Positions 26,966 through 34,013 of a stretch of DNA of 64,000 nt are shown here, piece by piece (position 1 is the first letter of the stretch; each line of letters begins with the position of its first letter). Made by a program: the position numbers and the translations under genes. The notes below the pieces were generated by a model, which was not told the origin of the DNA, searched no databases, and was given only the letters and a program-made list of their open reading frames with translations. Origin of the DNA: Eilatimonas milleporae (lineage in GTDB: Bacteria; Pseudomonadota; Alphaproteobacteria; Sphingomonadales; Kordiimonadaceae); assembly GCF_003688555.1 (NCBI RefSeq), contig NZ_REFR01000009.1, forward strand, positions 884,540 through 948,539, read 5' to 3'.

Positions 26966-26994
26966 CGCATACTTCAAAGTGGAAAGGGCGTCAA
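26966..26994 (-). promoter_or_regulatory. Candidate kdsA operon promoter
   Basis: Minus-strand TTGACG (26994-26989), 17-nt spacer, TATGCG (26971-26966), about 53 nt before the kdsA ATG. The -35 matches consensus at five of six positions; the -10 is weak. Position and spacing fit a promoter for the kdsA-kdsC-kdsB-kpsC-cysD-cysNC unit. Confidence 0.4.
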
Positions 26995-27064
26995 AGCACA
27001 AGCACCACTGTCCCATAACACCTGCTTAACCGCGCCCTGCGATAAAATCGGCGGCCCTGGGGGT

Positions 27065-27745
27065 TCAGTCGGCCCCATAAAGGCGCCAGTCCAGTGTCCG
27101 GGCCGCCGCCATGCCCAGCGTCAGCCGCCGACGGCGCACATGGGCCAGAGCGAGAACATGACGCCGTCCGTCTATTGGATTGTCAAGAAGGCGGGGCGGC
27201 CGGTCCGGCGCGATCCGTGTCCGGGACAAAACCGGCAGCAAGCTTGCCCCCATCAGTTTGACCAGGGCCTCTTTCAGGCACCACAGATCAAAGAACATCT
27301 GCCGGGCCGCACCCTCATCCCGCGCCGCGATGGCTGCCCATTCGCCCGGATGCAGACGCCGCGCGGCCATGCGGCGCCAGTCGACGGCACGGGCGGGGTC
27401 TTCAAGATCAATACCGATGGGGCAGACGGACGACACGGCGACGGCGGCAAAAGGCCGGCCGTCCAGCTGCGTATGACTGACCGAAAAATAGGGGCCGTAT
27501 GCATGCCCCTCCAGAACGGGTGCCTGACCGGGCTGTTGCGTCAACGGCACGGCCTCGGGCGACAGACCGGTCATCCGGGCAAGCCGGCGACGCAAAAGGC
27601 CGCGTGCTGTCACGAACGCCGGACGGCCCGCCGGGTGCATGCCTTCAGCCCGTATGCGTTCCGCCGGGGACAGAACGGACAGATGGCACGGCGCTTCCTT
27701 TGCCGGTGCGATCCAAAGACATGCCGTACCGAATGTTTGGGACAT
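27065..27745 (-). CDS. 4'-phosphopantetheinyl transferase (Sfp type)
   Basis: 226 residues from ATG 27745 (MSQTFGTACLWI). It transfers phosphopantetheine from CoA to a carrier-protein serine. The diagnostic motifs are GIDLED (metal binding, ~residue 115) and FFDLWCLKEALVK (WxxKEA, ~165). An SVSHTQLDG segment precedes them. The open frame upstream to 27952 crosses the divergent regulator's promoter region and is not used. No carrier protein or synthase lies nearby, so the target may be encoded elsewhere. Confidence 0.88.
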   Translation of the reverse strand: MSQTFGTACLWIAPAKEAPCHLSVLSPAERIRAEGMHPAGRPAFVTARGLLRRRLARMTGLSPEAVPLTQQPGQAPVLEGHAYGPYFSVSHTQLDGRPFAAVAVSSVCPIGIDLEDPARAVDWRRMAARRLHPGEWAAIAARDEGAARQMFFDLWCLKEALVKLMGASLLPVLSRTRIAPDRPPRLLDNPIDGRRHVLALAHVRRRRLTLGMAAARTLDWRLYGAD

Positions 27746-27903
27746 ATACCCGCGCCTTACCTTCGCACCGGAGACCGTATCCGCCGTCTTGGTCACCCCC
27801 CGGCACGTGCCAGTCAATATTTTCGCCAAGTGACCTCTTTCAAAGACCGGACCGGCAACCGCGTCAATGCGCTTTTGAAACCGACCGCCGGGCCGGACAT
27901 GTG

Positions 27904-27927
27904 AACAGGTGATTTTAATCGGTGTTT
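27904..27927. promoter_or_regulatory. Possible operator upstream of the XRE regulator
   Basis: An imperfect inverted repeat (AACAGGTGATT, 2-nt centre, AATCGGTGTTT) lies 15-38 nt before the regulator's ATG and between it and the divergent phosphopantetheinyl transferase gene. It could be a self-binding site, as is common for HTH regulators. Sequence symmetry only. Confidence 0.25.
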
Positions 27928-27942
27928 CCGTACAATATCCAC

Positions 27943-28737
27943 ATGCACACACAATACTGGCTGAAAACAGTCCTCAAGGGGCGCGGGTACCGACTGAAGG
28001 ATGTGGCGGAACTGCTTGGCATCACGCCGTCACGCGTGACCGACATTCTGAAAGGCACGCGCGACATACAGCTGGATGAGATCCTTCCGCTTGCCGAAAT
28101 GCTTGACATGACCGCGCACAGCCTTCTGCTAAGTCTCAGATCCGGCAGGCTGGAAAAGGTATCCGTCAAGGACGCGCCCGACAGTCAGCTGCCCCTGCTC
28201 GGGCAGCTCACCGGGCATGGGCGGCTGTTGCCGCTGCCGGCGGACTTACCCTTTACAACGGTGCCCGTGCCACCGGACATCCGTCTGCACCAAGGCCTTT
28301 ATGGTTATATGATGGGCGACGACTCGCTGCACCGGGAAATCCCGAGAGGCAGCGTGATCATTGCCGCCGACCCTTACCTGCATGCCTTCCCGGTCGTGTC
28401 CGGCACGATCGTGATCATCCGGCACAAGGACAGCCTTTTCATCCGTCAGTTCTGGCAACGGGAAGGCGGCGCGGAATGGCTGTTGGCGTTACCACGTTAT
28501 CCCGACCCGGCTTTGCCGCCCCTGCGCTTCTCGGAACAGGGAGGGCCGGCGGCCGATGGAGAAACGGACGCCAAAACGCCTTTGGACAGGGACGAGTCGG
28601 GTAAAAAGGGCGGGCAGCATAAAACAGGCGGGCACGGTGCGAACGAGGATCACGCTGTCCAGCCCGAAGATATTATCATCGGTCCCGTCATCGCCGGGGT
28701 TGTCTGGATTTTCCGCCGTCATATGGGCCCGGCCTGA
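27943..28737 (+). CDS. XRE-family regulator with S24-peptidase-like C-terminus
   Basis: 264 residues from ATG 27943; an in-frame GTG at 27922 is possible. The N-terminal helix-turn-helix (LKDVAELLGITPSRVTDILKGTRDIQLDEILPLAEML) binds DNA. The middle and C-terminal part resemble LexA/CI-type S24 domains: LPLLGQLTGHGRL, YMMGDDSLHREIPRGSVIIAADPYL and GTIVIIRHKDSLFIRQFW. The usual Ala-Gly cleavage pair and GDSM nucleophile are altered (TGHG, GDDSL). Autocleavage may therefore be lost, and the domain may only dimerise or sense a ligand. The C-terminal ~75 residues are low-complexity and then hydrophobic. It has no phage genes around it. Confidence 0.8.
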   Translation: MHTQYWLKTVLKGRGYRLKDVAELLGITPSRVTDILKGTRDIQLDEILPLAEMLDMTAHSLLLSLRSGRLEKVSVKDAPDSQLPLLGQLTGHGRLLPLPADLPFTTVPVPPDIRLHQGLYGYMMGDDSLHREIPRGSVIIAADPYLHAFPVVSGTIVIIRHKDSLFIRQFWQREGGAEWLLALPRYPDPALPPLRFSEQGGPAADGETDAKTPLDRDESGKKGGQHKTGGHGANEDHAVQPEDIIIGPVIAGVVWIFRRHMGPA

Positions 28738-28785
28738 TATGGGTGCGACCGTAAGGCAGGCCACGCACACGTCGTCGGCACCGGT

Positions 28786-29583
28786 TTAGTCGTTAAAGGC
28801 GGCAGAGGGCAGATATTCCGACGGGTTCAGACCAACCGCCTTGAGGCGCGCGGCAAGACGGGCGGTCCTCGCGGCAATAGGCAAAATTTCCGAAATCCTG
28901 TCGACAAGCCGGCGGTTGCCGGGGCGGTCATGGCAGACAAGGGCAAGCGGCTGTTCACCCAGCCTGGACCGTTTGCCGTAAGGCGGCATGCTGTGTCCCA
29001 GTTCATGAAAGACAAAACTGATATCCGGCAGCGTACCGGAAATATAGTCCACGCGCCTGTGGATCAGCAGGCGGGCCTTGTCCATCTCATCCGGCACCGG
29101 CAGAAGGGTCGCATCGATCCCCTTCAGCAACCGGGGCAACATGGCACCGCTCGGAAACGCGACGCTTCGCCCCTCCAGGTCGGACAGGCGGGCCAGAACC
29201 GGCGCATCGGCCTGCGAGAAAATATAGCCGCGCACATGGATCAGGGGACCGGTCTCTATAAGGCCGCCGACATCCCTGGTGCCGGGCGCGCTCAGGATCG
29301 CCCGTGCGCTTGGAAAAATACAGCTTCCGGGATTGCCGGCAAAGGCTTTCCTGGCTCTACGGCTGGGCAGCGGTATGTATGTCACGGTGGTATCCGCCGC
29401 AGTCAGAAGGGCGCGCATATAGTCGTTGTAAAAACCGCTGCCGTCGATCGAAAGGGTCAGTCCCCATGCCGTGCCGTAAATTGGCCCCGTCGGCTCCAGG
29501 GCATGCGATTTCCCGGCTTTCACGGCGCTGAACACCGCGCAAAAAACGATCAGCTTGTAAAATGCCCGATGGCGCCGACACAC
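28786..29583 (-). CDS. Orphan periplasmic solute-binding protein (family 3-like)
   Basis: About 265 residues using GTG 29583, selected because GGGGGAG lies 9 nt upstream and the resulting N-terminus (FYKLIVFCAVFSAVKAGKSHA) is a good signal peptide. The frame itself runs to 29763. The mature part shows the bacterial extracellular solute-binding pattern, with an AWGLTLSIDGSGFYNDYMRALL opening and a LSDLEGRSVAFPSGA segment near the domain crossover. No ABC permease or ATPase is adjacent. It may serve a distant transporter or act as a sensory binding protein. The ligand is unknown. Confidence 0.7.
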   Translation of the reverse strand: MCRRHRAFYKLIVFCAVFSAVKAGKSHALEPTGPIYGTAWGLTLSIDGSGFYNDYMRALLTAADTTVTYIPLPSRRARKAFAGNPGSCIFPSARAILSAPGTRDVGGLIETGPLIHVRGYIFSQADAPVLARLSDLEGRSVAFPSGAMLPRLLKGIDATLLPVPDEMDKARLLIHRRVDYISGTLPDISFVFHELGHSMPPYGKRSRLGEQPLALVCHDRPGNRRLVDRISEILPIAARTARLAARLKAVGLNPSEYLPSAAFND

Positions 29584-29927
29584 GCGCCTGTCTCCCCCGC
29601 AAATGGTCCCCGATACACCTTGCCCGTATCCGTCACGGTCGGCGTTGCCGCCAAAAAGATCAGGCAGAGCCCAAACCCGCCAAAGCCCGTGCGGCTGACC
29701 GCCACCGGCAATACCGCCGGTCAACAAACGAAACGGCCCCGACGGACGCCTTTTGAATAGCACAGGACCTTTTCACAAACGTAAATCACGGAACCGGTTT
29801 TCCGACTTTGCAACGGGGATCCTTTGCGTGCCGCTCCTCCTTCAACCAGACCGGCAGCAGATACAGCGATATTTTGACATTGCCCGCGCGACGGGGTCTA
29901 CTAGTCACCGTCAGACAGGGGGGAACC
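29584..29927. other. Divergent gap without a supported gene
   Basis: 344 bp between the leftward binding-protein gene and the rightward membrane-protein gene. The region holds both start regions, including a run of G just before ATG 29928. I see no convincing promoter hexamers, repeat or RNA structure in it. Confidence 0.5.
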
Positions 29928-30305
29928 ATGCCCGGACCGGACACCGAATCCACGCACACCCCAGGCGCGCCGGGCCAGGAACGGAACTGGGGTGCCGTGA
30001 CCCTTATCTACATTCTGTACGGCATCGGCTTTGCCACCGCGGTCACGGCGCTTGTGGGCATGATCCTGGCTTACCTGAAACTGGAGGATGCGGATGCCGT
30101 GACCGCCAGTCATTTTCGCTATCAGCTGCGCACATTCTGGTACGGACTGATCATGGTCGCCATCGGCTCGTCCCTTGCCGTCATCCTCATCGGCATTCCC
30201 ATTCTCATATGGTGGATGTTCTGGACCGTCATGCGCATTGTCAAAGGCTATCTGCGCGCAAACGAACAGCGGCCCATCGACAATCCGGAGACCTGGCTTT
30301 TCTAG
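29928..30305 (+). CDS. Small membrane protein, DUF4870-like
   Basis: 125 residues from ATG 29928, preceded by a six-G run at ideal spacing. A ~25-residue polar N-terminus leads to three hydrophobic segments: IYILYGIGFATAVTALVGMILAYL, FWYGLIMVAIGSSLAVILIGIPILI and WWMFWTVMRIV. The short polar tail ends NEQRPIDNPETWLF. The pattern of helices with a RIVKGYLRANEQRPI ending resembles DUF4870-type inner-membrane proteins. Function is unknown. Its neighbours give no functional link. Confidence 0.85.
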   Translation: MPGPDTESTHTPGAPGQERNWGAVTLIYILYGIGFATAVTALVGMILAYLKLEDADAVTASHFRYQLRTFWYGLIMVAIGSSLAVILIGIPILIWWMFWTVMRIVKGYLRANEQRPIDNPETWLF

Positions 30306-30361
30306 ACCTGTGACCGGCGACAGACGGCAGGGCCACATCATGCGTCAACGCACATGCCGAT

Positions 30362-30406
30362 CACACTGGGGCAGCTCACACTGGGGCAGATAAAACCGGG
30401 GCCGGT
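30362..30406. repeat. 15-bp tandem repeat, three copies
   Basis: Two nearly identical 15-bp units (CACACTGGGGCAGCT at 30362-30376 and its neighbour at 30377-30391) are followed by a diverged third at 30392-30406. The array lies between two convergent membrane-protein genes and has no dyad symmetry. Confidence 0.75.
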
Positions 30407-30442
30407 AAACCTGTTCGATAACACCGGGAGCCGAAACACAGG

Positions 30443-30862
30443 TCAGTTGCGGTATCCGTCGGCCGCCAGACAGCCCGCGCACGCGACAGCAGCCGTCACC
30501 GCCGCCCCCCATATCATGTCCACGATCACCACATCGGACGGCCAGCCCGGCAAGGTCGCCAGATTGGTCAGATCATATGTGCCGTAGGCAATGACACCCA
30601 GGACACCGCCGCGCAAAAAAGCCGACCGCCACCCACCGGCATATCCGCTGTCCGCCCGCGCGGCCGGCAGGCTGACCAGATACACAATTCCCAGCACATA
30701 TATGGCATAAAACAGGCCCGCAACCGGCCAGTTGACAGGGCCTGTCATGAAGGATTGCAGCCGGTCCGCGTAAAAATCGCGCGCAATCCAGCCGAGCCAC
30801 AGGCCGTCCAGAAGCAGAAAAGCGGCCATGGCCGCACCATAAGCCTTCAACCCGGTCAGCAT
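30443..30862 (-). CDS. DUF2177-family membrane protein
   Basis: 139 residues from ATG 30862, with GGAG 7 nt upstream; the longer frame lacks a ribosome site. Four hydrophobic segments are visible, starting MAAFLLLDGLWLGWIARDFY, the characteristic DUF2177 opening. The third begins GGVLGVIAYGTYDLTNLATLPGW, also characteristic. The last is VIVDMIWGAAVTAAVACAGC. It is predicted to sit in the inner membrane; no activity is established for the family. It converges with the upstream small membrane protein. Confidence 0.9.
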   Translation of the reverse strand: MLTGLKAYGAAMAAFLLLDGLWLGWIARDFYADRLQSFMTGPVNWPVAGLFYAIYVLGIVYLVSLPAARADSGYAGGWRSAFLRGGVLGVIAYGTYDLTNLATLPGWPSDVVIVDMIWGAAVTAAVACAGCLAADGYRN

Positions 30863-31019
30863 GATGTTTCTCCAACAGATCATGAGGGCACGATGCGCCC
30901 GGCATACGCCCGTTTCACCGGCACATGGTCGGAACATAAAGTCAAGCCATGGCTGACGGACGCACACGACCCCACCCGGCATATCCGGGCCGCAACCGGA
31001 AAAGACGGTATTATTCAGG

Positions 31020-31037
31020 AAAAAAGAACCGGGGGTT
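31020..31037 (-). terminator. Weak terminator after tRNA-Val
   Basis: Just after the tRNA 3' end on the minus strand, a short AACC-CCC-GGTT hairpin (31037-31027) is followed by C and then six T residues (31025-31020). The stem is only 4 bp, but position and T-run fit a tRNA transcript end. Confidence 0.5.
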
Positions 31038-31040
31038 AAA

Positions 31041-31115
31041 TGGTGGGCGCGGGCAGGATTGAACTGCCGACCCCTGCGATGTCAACACAGTGCTCTACCA
31101 CTGAGCTACGCGCCC
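31041..31115 (-). tRNA. tRNA-Val (anticodon GAC)
   Basis: The minus strand folds into a complete cloverleaf. The acceptor GGGCGCG pairs with CGCGCCC. The D-arm is GCTC-AGTGGTA-GAGC. The anticodon stem CTGTG/CGCAG carries the loop TTGACAT with anticodon GAC, reading GUC/GUU valine codons. The T-arm is GGCAG-TTCAATC-CTGCC. Discriminator A and an encoded CCA follow. Confidence 0.97.
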
Positions 31116-31375
31116 ACGGACCCATCGGGCCACTGTCCCGACTGCCGGTCATATCTGACAAAAACCGCAACAGACGGAATGCCGACGAACAATCAATCGC
31201 GGCAGGGCGCGTGTCTACACCGACTGACCGGATGAGGCAAGATGATTTTCGCCGCAATATGTCCCGGCACGATCCCGGCGCGGTAATCAAACCGTGCCAT
31301 CCGGCAAATCGGATGTCCCGGTCCGGCACACTGGCGGGTGACAGGGCGGCGCAAAGCGGTTAGCGTGTAAGCGTC

Positions 31376-32299
31376 ATGACCGAATTCGAAACGCATCCTC
31401 CCGCCTACACGGAAACCGTTCCAGCCACGGGCCGGCGCCCTTTCGTGTTCGCGGTGCCGCACGCGGGACGGCATTATCCTCGGGACCTTCTATCGGCAAG
31501 CGTACTGGACACCAAAACGTTACGGTCCAGCGAAGATGCCTATGTGGACCGTCTGTTCGACAGCGTGCCGGATACAGGCGCCGTCCTGATCGCGGCCACA
31601 CATGCCCGGGCCTATCTTGACCTGAACCGGGACCCGCGCGAATTGGACCCGCGCCTCATTCACGGCCTCAAAGGCCGGGACGATCTGATGGACAGCGCCA
31701 GGGTTCGGGCCGGGCTTGGCCTGATCCCGGCCGTGGTCGGACCTGACATGCCCATTTATAAAGGCAAGCTGGATATCGAGGATGTCCTGTCCCGCCACGA
31801 CCGTCTGTATATGCCGTATCATAAACGGCTCGGCAACCTTCTGAACGCCTGCATCGCCCAATGGGGCCGGGCGTATCTGATCGATTGTCACTCCATGCCG
31901 TCCACTCTGGAACAGAACAGGACGAAGCCTCTTGGCCGAAAGACCATAGAAGCCGACATCGTCCTCGGCGACTGCTGGGGGACCAGTTGCGACCGCGCCT
32001 TTACCGCCCTGGCTGAAAGCCTTCTGACCCGCGAGGGTTTTCGGGTGCGCCGCAACATTCCCTATGCCGGTGGGTTCGTGACGGAACATTACGGCCGGCC
32101 GGCGGCAAATATTCATGCCCTTCAGATTGAAATCAATCGCGGGATTTACATGGATGAAACCACGCTGGAGCCAAAGGACTGCTTCTGGGACATTGCAGCC
32201 CGCCTGTCGCGTTTCGCCGCCGCTCTCATGGCGGCACAGGATGAAGGGGCCACACAGCCCCATACAAAAGAATATGGCAGACGGCTGGCCGCAGAATAA
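31376..32299 (+). CDS. N-formylglutamate amidohydrolase family protein
   Basis: 307 residues. Family members are metal-dependent hydrolases that release glutamate and formate in histidine breakdown, though paralogues outside hut operons often have other or unknown substrates. Visible conserved blocks are FAVPHAGRHYPRDLL (~25-39), SSEDAYVDRLFD, THARAYLDLNRDPRELD, YLIDCHSMPS (~167) and LQIEINRGIYMDE (~245). These contain the likely metal and catalytic His, Asp and Glu residues. No other hut genes are adjacent, so the exact substrate is uncertain. Confidence 0.88.
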   Translation: MTEFETHPPAYTETVPATGRRPFVFAVPHAGRHYPRDLLSASVLDTKTLRSSEDAYVDRLFDSVPDTGAVLIAATHARAYLDLNRDPRELDPRLIHGLKGRDDLMDSARVRAGLGLIPAVVGPDMPIYKGKLDIEDVLSRHDRLYMPYHKRLGNLLNACIAQWGRAYLIDCHSMPSTLEQNRTKPLGRKTIEADIVLGDCWGTSCDRAFTALAESLLTREGFRVRRNIPYAGGFVTEHYGRPAANIHALQIEINRGIYMDETTLEPKDCFWDIAARLSRFAAALMAAQDEGATQPHTKEYGRRLAAE

Positions 32300-32367
32300 C
32301 ATTCACGGTCGTATCCCTCGGGAAAGCCGGGGTTTCATGCACAGCATCCGGAACACGCCTGAAACAT

Positions 32368-32397
32368 AAAAAAAGGCCACGCAGACACTGCGTGGCC
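32368..32397 (-). terminator. Rho-independent terminator of the candidate sRNA
   Basis: Perfect 10-bp stem (GGCCACGCAG with CTGCGTGGCC, 32397-32375 on the minus strand) with a 3-nt loop, followed by seven T (32374-32368). The plus strand has no T-run after the stem, so the signal is for leftward transcription. No protein gene on that strand ends here. Confidence 0.85.
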
Positions 32398-32446
32398 CAG
32401 GCTCAGGGAGGAAACGCCCACGGAGGGCATAGCGGCAGGGCCGCCA
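32368..32446 (-). ncRNA. Candidate small RNA with CU-rich loops
   Basis: The minus strand of this gene-free region can form two small hairpins. One has loop CCCTG on a GCGG/CCGC stem. The other has loop TCCGT on an ATGCCC/GGGCGT stem. An unpaired TTTCCTCCCTGAG follows, then a strong terminator hairpin with seven T. Exposed CCTCC-type anti-Shine-Dalgarno loops followed by an intrinsic terminator are typical of alphaproteobacterial trans-acting sRNAs such as the alpha-r14 class. The ~79-nt length assumes the candidate promoter at 32453-32480. Family membership is inference. Confidence 0.5.
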
Positions 32447-32452
32447 CTCTTC

Positions 32453-32480
32453 AAGATAAGCCCCATACGGCAATATTCAA
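32453..32480 (-). promoter_or_regulatory. Candidate sRNA promoter
   Basis: Minus-strand TTGAAT (32480-32475), 16-nt spacer, TATCTT (32458-32453). Each hexamer matches consensus at four positions. One copy of a repeated GGCAATAT box overlaps the -35 and spacer, which would allow repression or activation. Confidence 0.3.
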
Positions 32481-32536
32481 GCGTCACCTCCACCGAATAC
32501 GGCAATATCCTCGCGTCTACCGAGCAACATATTGCC
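32465..32536. repeat. Repeated ATACGGCAATAT boxes at 32-bp spacing
   Basis: The 12-mer ATACGGCAATAT occurs at 32465-32476 and 32497-32508. An inverted 8-bp core ATATTGCC follows at 32529-32536. The starts are exactly 32 bp apart, about three helical turns. A further GGCAATAT occurs at 32754-32761, before the phosphoesterase gene. The arrangement resembles an operator array. Confidence 0.5.
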
Positions 32537-32812
32537 GGGAAAAGATTTTCCGGAATGGATATATGAATGCAAAATGCCGAAGCATTTTCATTCAACCACT
32601 ATGGAACAGGCAAGCGGAGACAAAAAATCCGCCGACTCCGTATCGCAAGCAGGGCAATAGAATAAATCTCTGACAAATAATCTTGCGGAAAAATCATAAA
32701 AGCCAAGGTAAGTTTTAAGAAAAGCGTCATAGAGGCGACACGGTCTTGTCACAGGCAATATGAGATTAAAGCGCCAATATATTATTTATGTAACCAAGGA
32801 CATTTCGGCTCC

Positions 32813-33991
32813 ATGGACGACGGTCGCACAGCACTTGAACCCGACCCTCGAATGCCTGATCTTCAAATGTCTGAAGACAGCAACCAGGCAAATGACCTCC
32901 CCGCCGAAGGGACTTCGGCCCCCGGGCGTGATCATGGCGACAATCTCACGGACACGACTGCCGCCGCCCAGACAGAAATGGGCGACCGGGAAATGGGCGA
33001 CCGGACAGGGACCAGTGACGGGCCGGAGATGAAAGACGGCGATGCCGGGAAAGCGGTTCCACCCCTGCCCTTTCCGCTGCAGGCACTCGTCGCCGGCATG
33101 GACAGCGACCCTGACACGGAAAAAGACGGCGGCACCGCAAGTGCTCGCGGGAAAAAGAAAAAACGCAAATACAGGGCCGTTTTTGTCTCGGACACGCATC
33201 TGGGAACACGCGCGGCGCGGGTGGATCTGTTTCTTGATTTCCTGAAATCCGTGGAATGCGAGCAATTGTATCTGGTGGGCGATATCATCGATGGATGGCG
33301 TCTGAAGAAAAGCTGGTACTGGGACACCACCCACAATGACGCGATCCGCCGTGTGCTGAAAATGGCCAAGACCGGAACCAAAGTGGTGTACATCCCCGGC
33401 AATCACGATGAAGGTTTCCGCGATTTCACCGGCCACAACATGGCTGGCGTCACCATGGTGATGGATGCGATTTTCGAAAGCGCGACAGGCAAGAAATACT
33501 GGGTTCTGCATGGGGATGAATTCGACGGCGTCGTTCTGTATGCCAAATGGCTCGCCTATGTCGGCGACTGGGCGTATACGACCCTGTTGAAAATCAACAC
33601 CGGTTTTAACTGGGTCCGCCGTAAAATGGGGTACAGTTACTGGTCGCTGTCGGCGTATCTGAAACATAAAGTCAAGAATGCGGTGGAATTTATCGGCCAT
33701 TTCGAAGACGCGGTCGCCGCCGAAGCCGCCCGGCGCGGCGTCGACGGAGTCATTTGCGGCCATATTCACCATGCCGAACGCCGCATGATCGGCAATGTCG
33801 AATATCTGAATGACGGTGACTGGGTTGAAAGCTGTACCGCGCTGGTCGAACATGACGATGGGACGTGGGAAATTCTGTACTGGGCCGATGAAGTGGCCGC
33901 CCGTATGGAAAAGGCACAGAATTACAAACGCCGGAAAAAGGCACGCCGGAAAATGAAGGCCCCGTCACAGACACCCGTGGCAGCGGAATAG
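32813..33991 (+). CDS. LpxH-like metallophosphoesterase
   Basis: 392 residues. The catalytic domain starts near residue 120 with all calcineurin-type motifs: SDTHLG (~126), GDIIDGW (~156), GNHD (~196), HGDEFD (~232) and GHIHH (~317). Relatives cleave UDP-2,3-diacylglucosamine or similar phosphoesters at the inner membrane, and in alphaproteobacteria this type is often paired with a GT4 gene, as here (22 bp downstream). The N-terminal ~115 residues are acidic, Asp/Gly/Thr-rich and probably disordered, with a perfect 15-bp repeat encoding EMGDR twice. The C-terminus is strongly basic, suitable for membrane contact. The exact substrate is uncertain. Confidence 0.88.
   Translation: MDDGRTALEPDPRMPDLQMSEDSNQANDLPAEGTSAPGRDHGDNLTDTTAAAQTEMGDREMGDRTGTSDGPEMKDGDAGKAVPPLPFPLQALVAGMDSDPDTEKDGGTASARGKKKKRKYRAVFVSDTHLGTRAARVDLFLDFLKSVECEQLYLVGDIIDGWRLKKSWYWDTTHNDAIRRVLKMAKTGTKVVYIPGNHDEGFRDFTGHNMAGVTMVMDAIFESATGKKYWVLHGDEFDGVVLYAKWLAYVGDWAYTTLLKINTGFNWVRRKMGYSYWSLSAYLKHKVKNAVEFIGHFEDAVAAEAARRGVDGVICGHIHHAERRMIGNVEYLNDGDWVESCTALVEHDDGTWEILYWADEVAARMEKAQNYKRRKKARRKMKAPSQTPVAAE
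32975..33004 (+). repeat. Perfect 15-bp duplication in coding sequence
   Basis: GAAATGGGCGACCGG occurs twice in tandem (32975-32989, 32990-33004), in frame, encoding EMGDR-EMGDR in the disordered N-terminus of the phosphoesterase. It keeps the reading frame and is likely a recent slippage product. Confidence 0.9.
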
Positions 33992-34013
33992 CCGCGGTGG
34001 AGAAACACCTGTA

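Noticed and set aside
27943..28737. Prophage remnant suggested by the CI-like regulator
   Set aside because: No integrase, structural or attachment-site features surround it; neighbours are ordinary chromosomal genes.
31041..31115. tRNA-Val as integration site of a genomic island
   Set aside because: No integrase gene or duplicated tRNA 3' end was seen on either side within the window.
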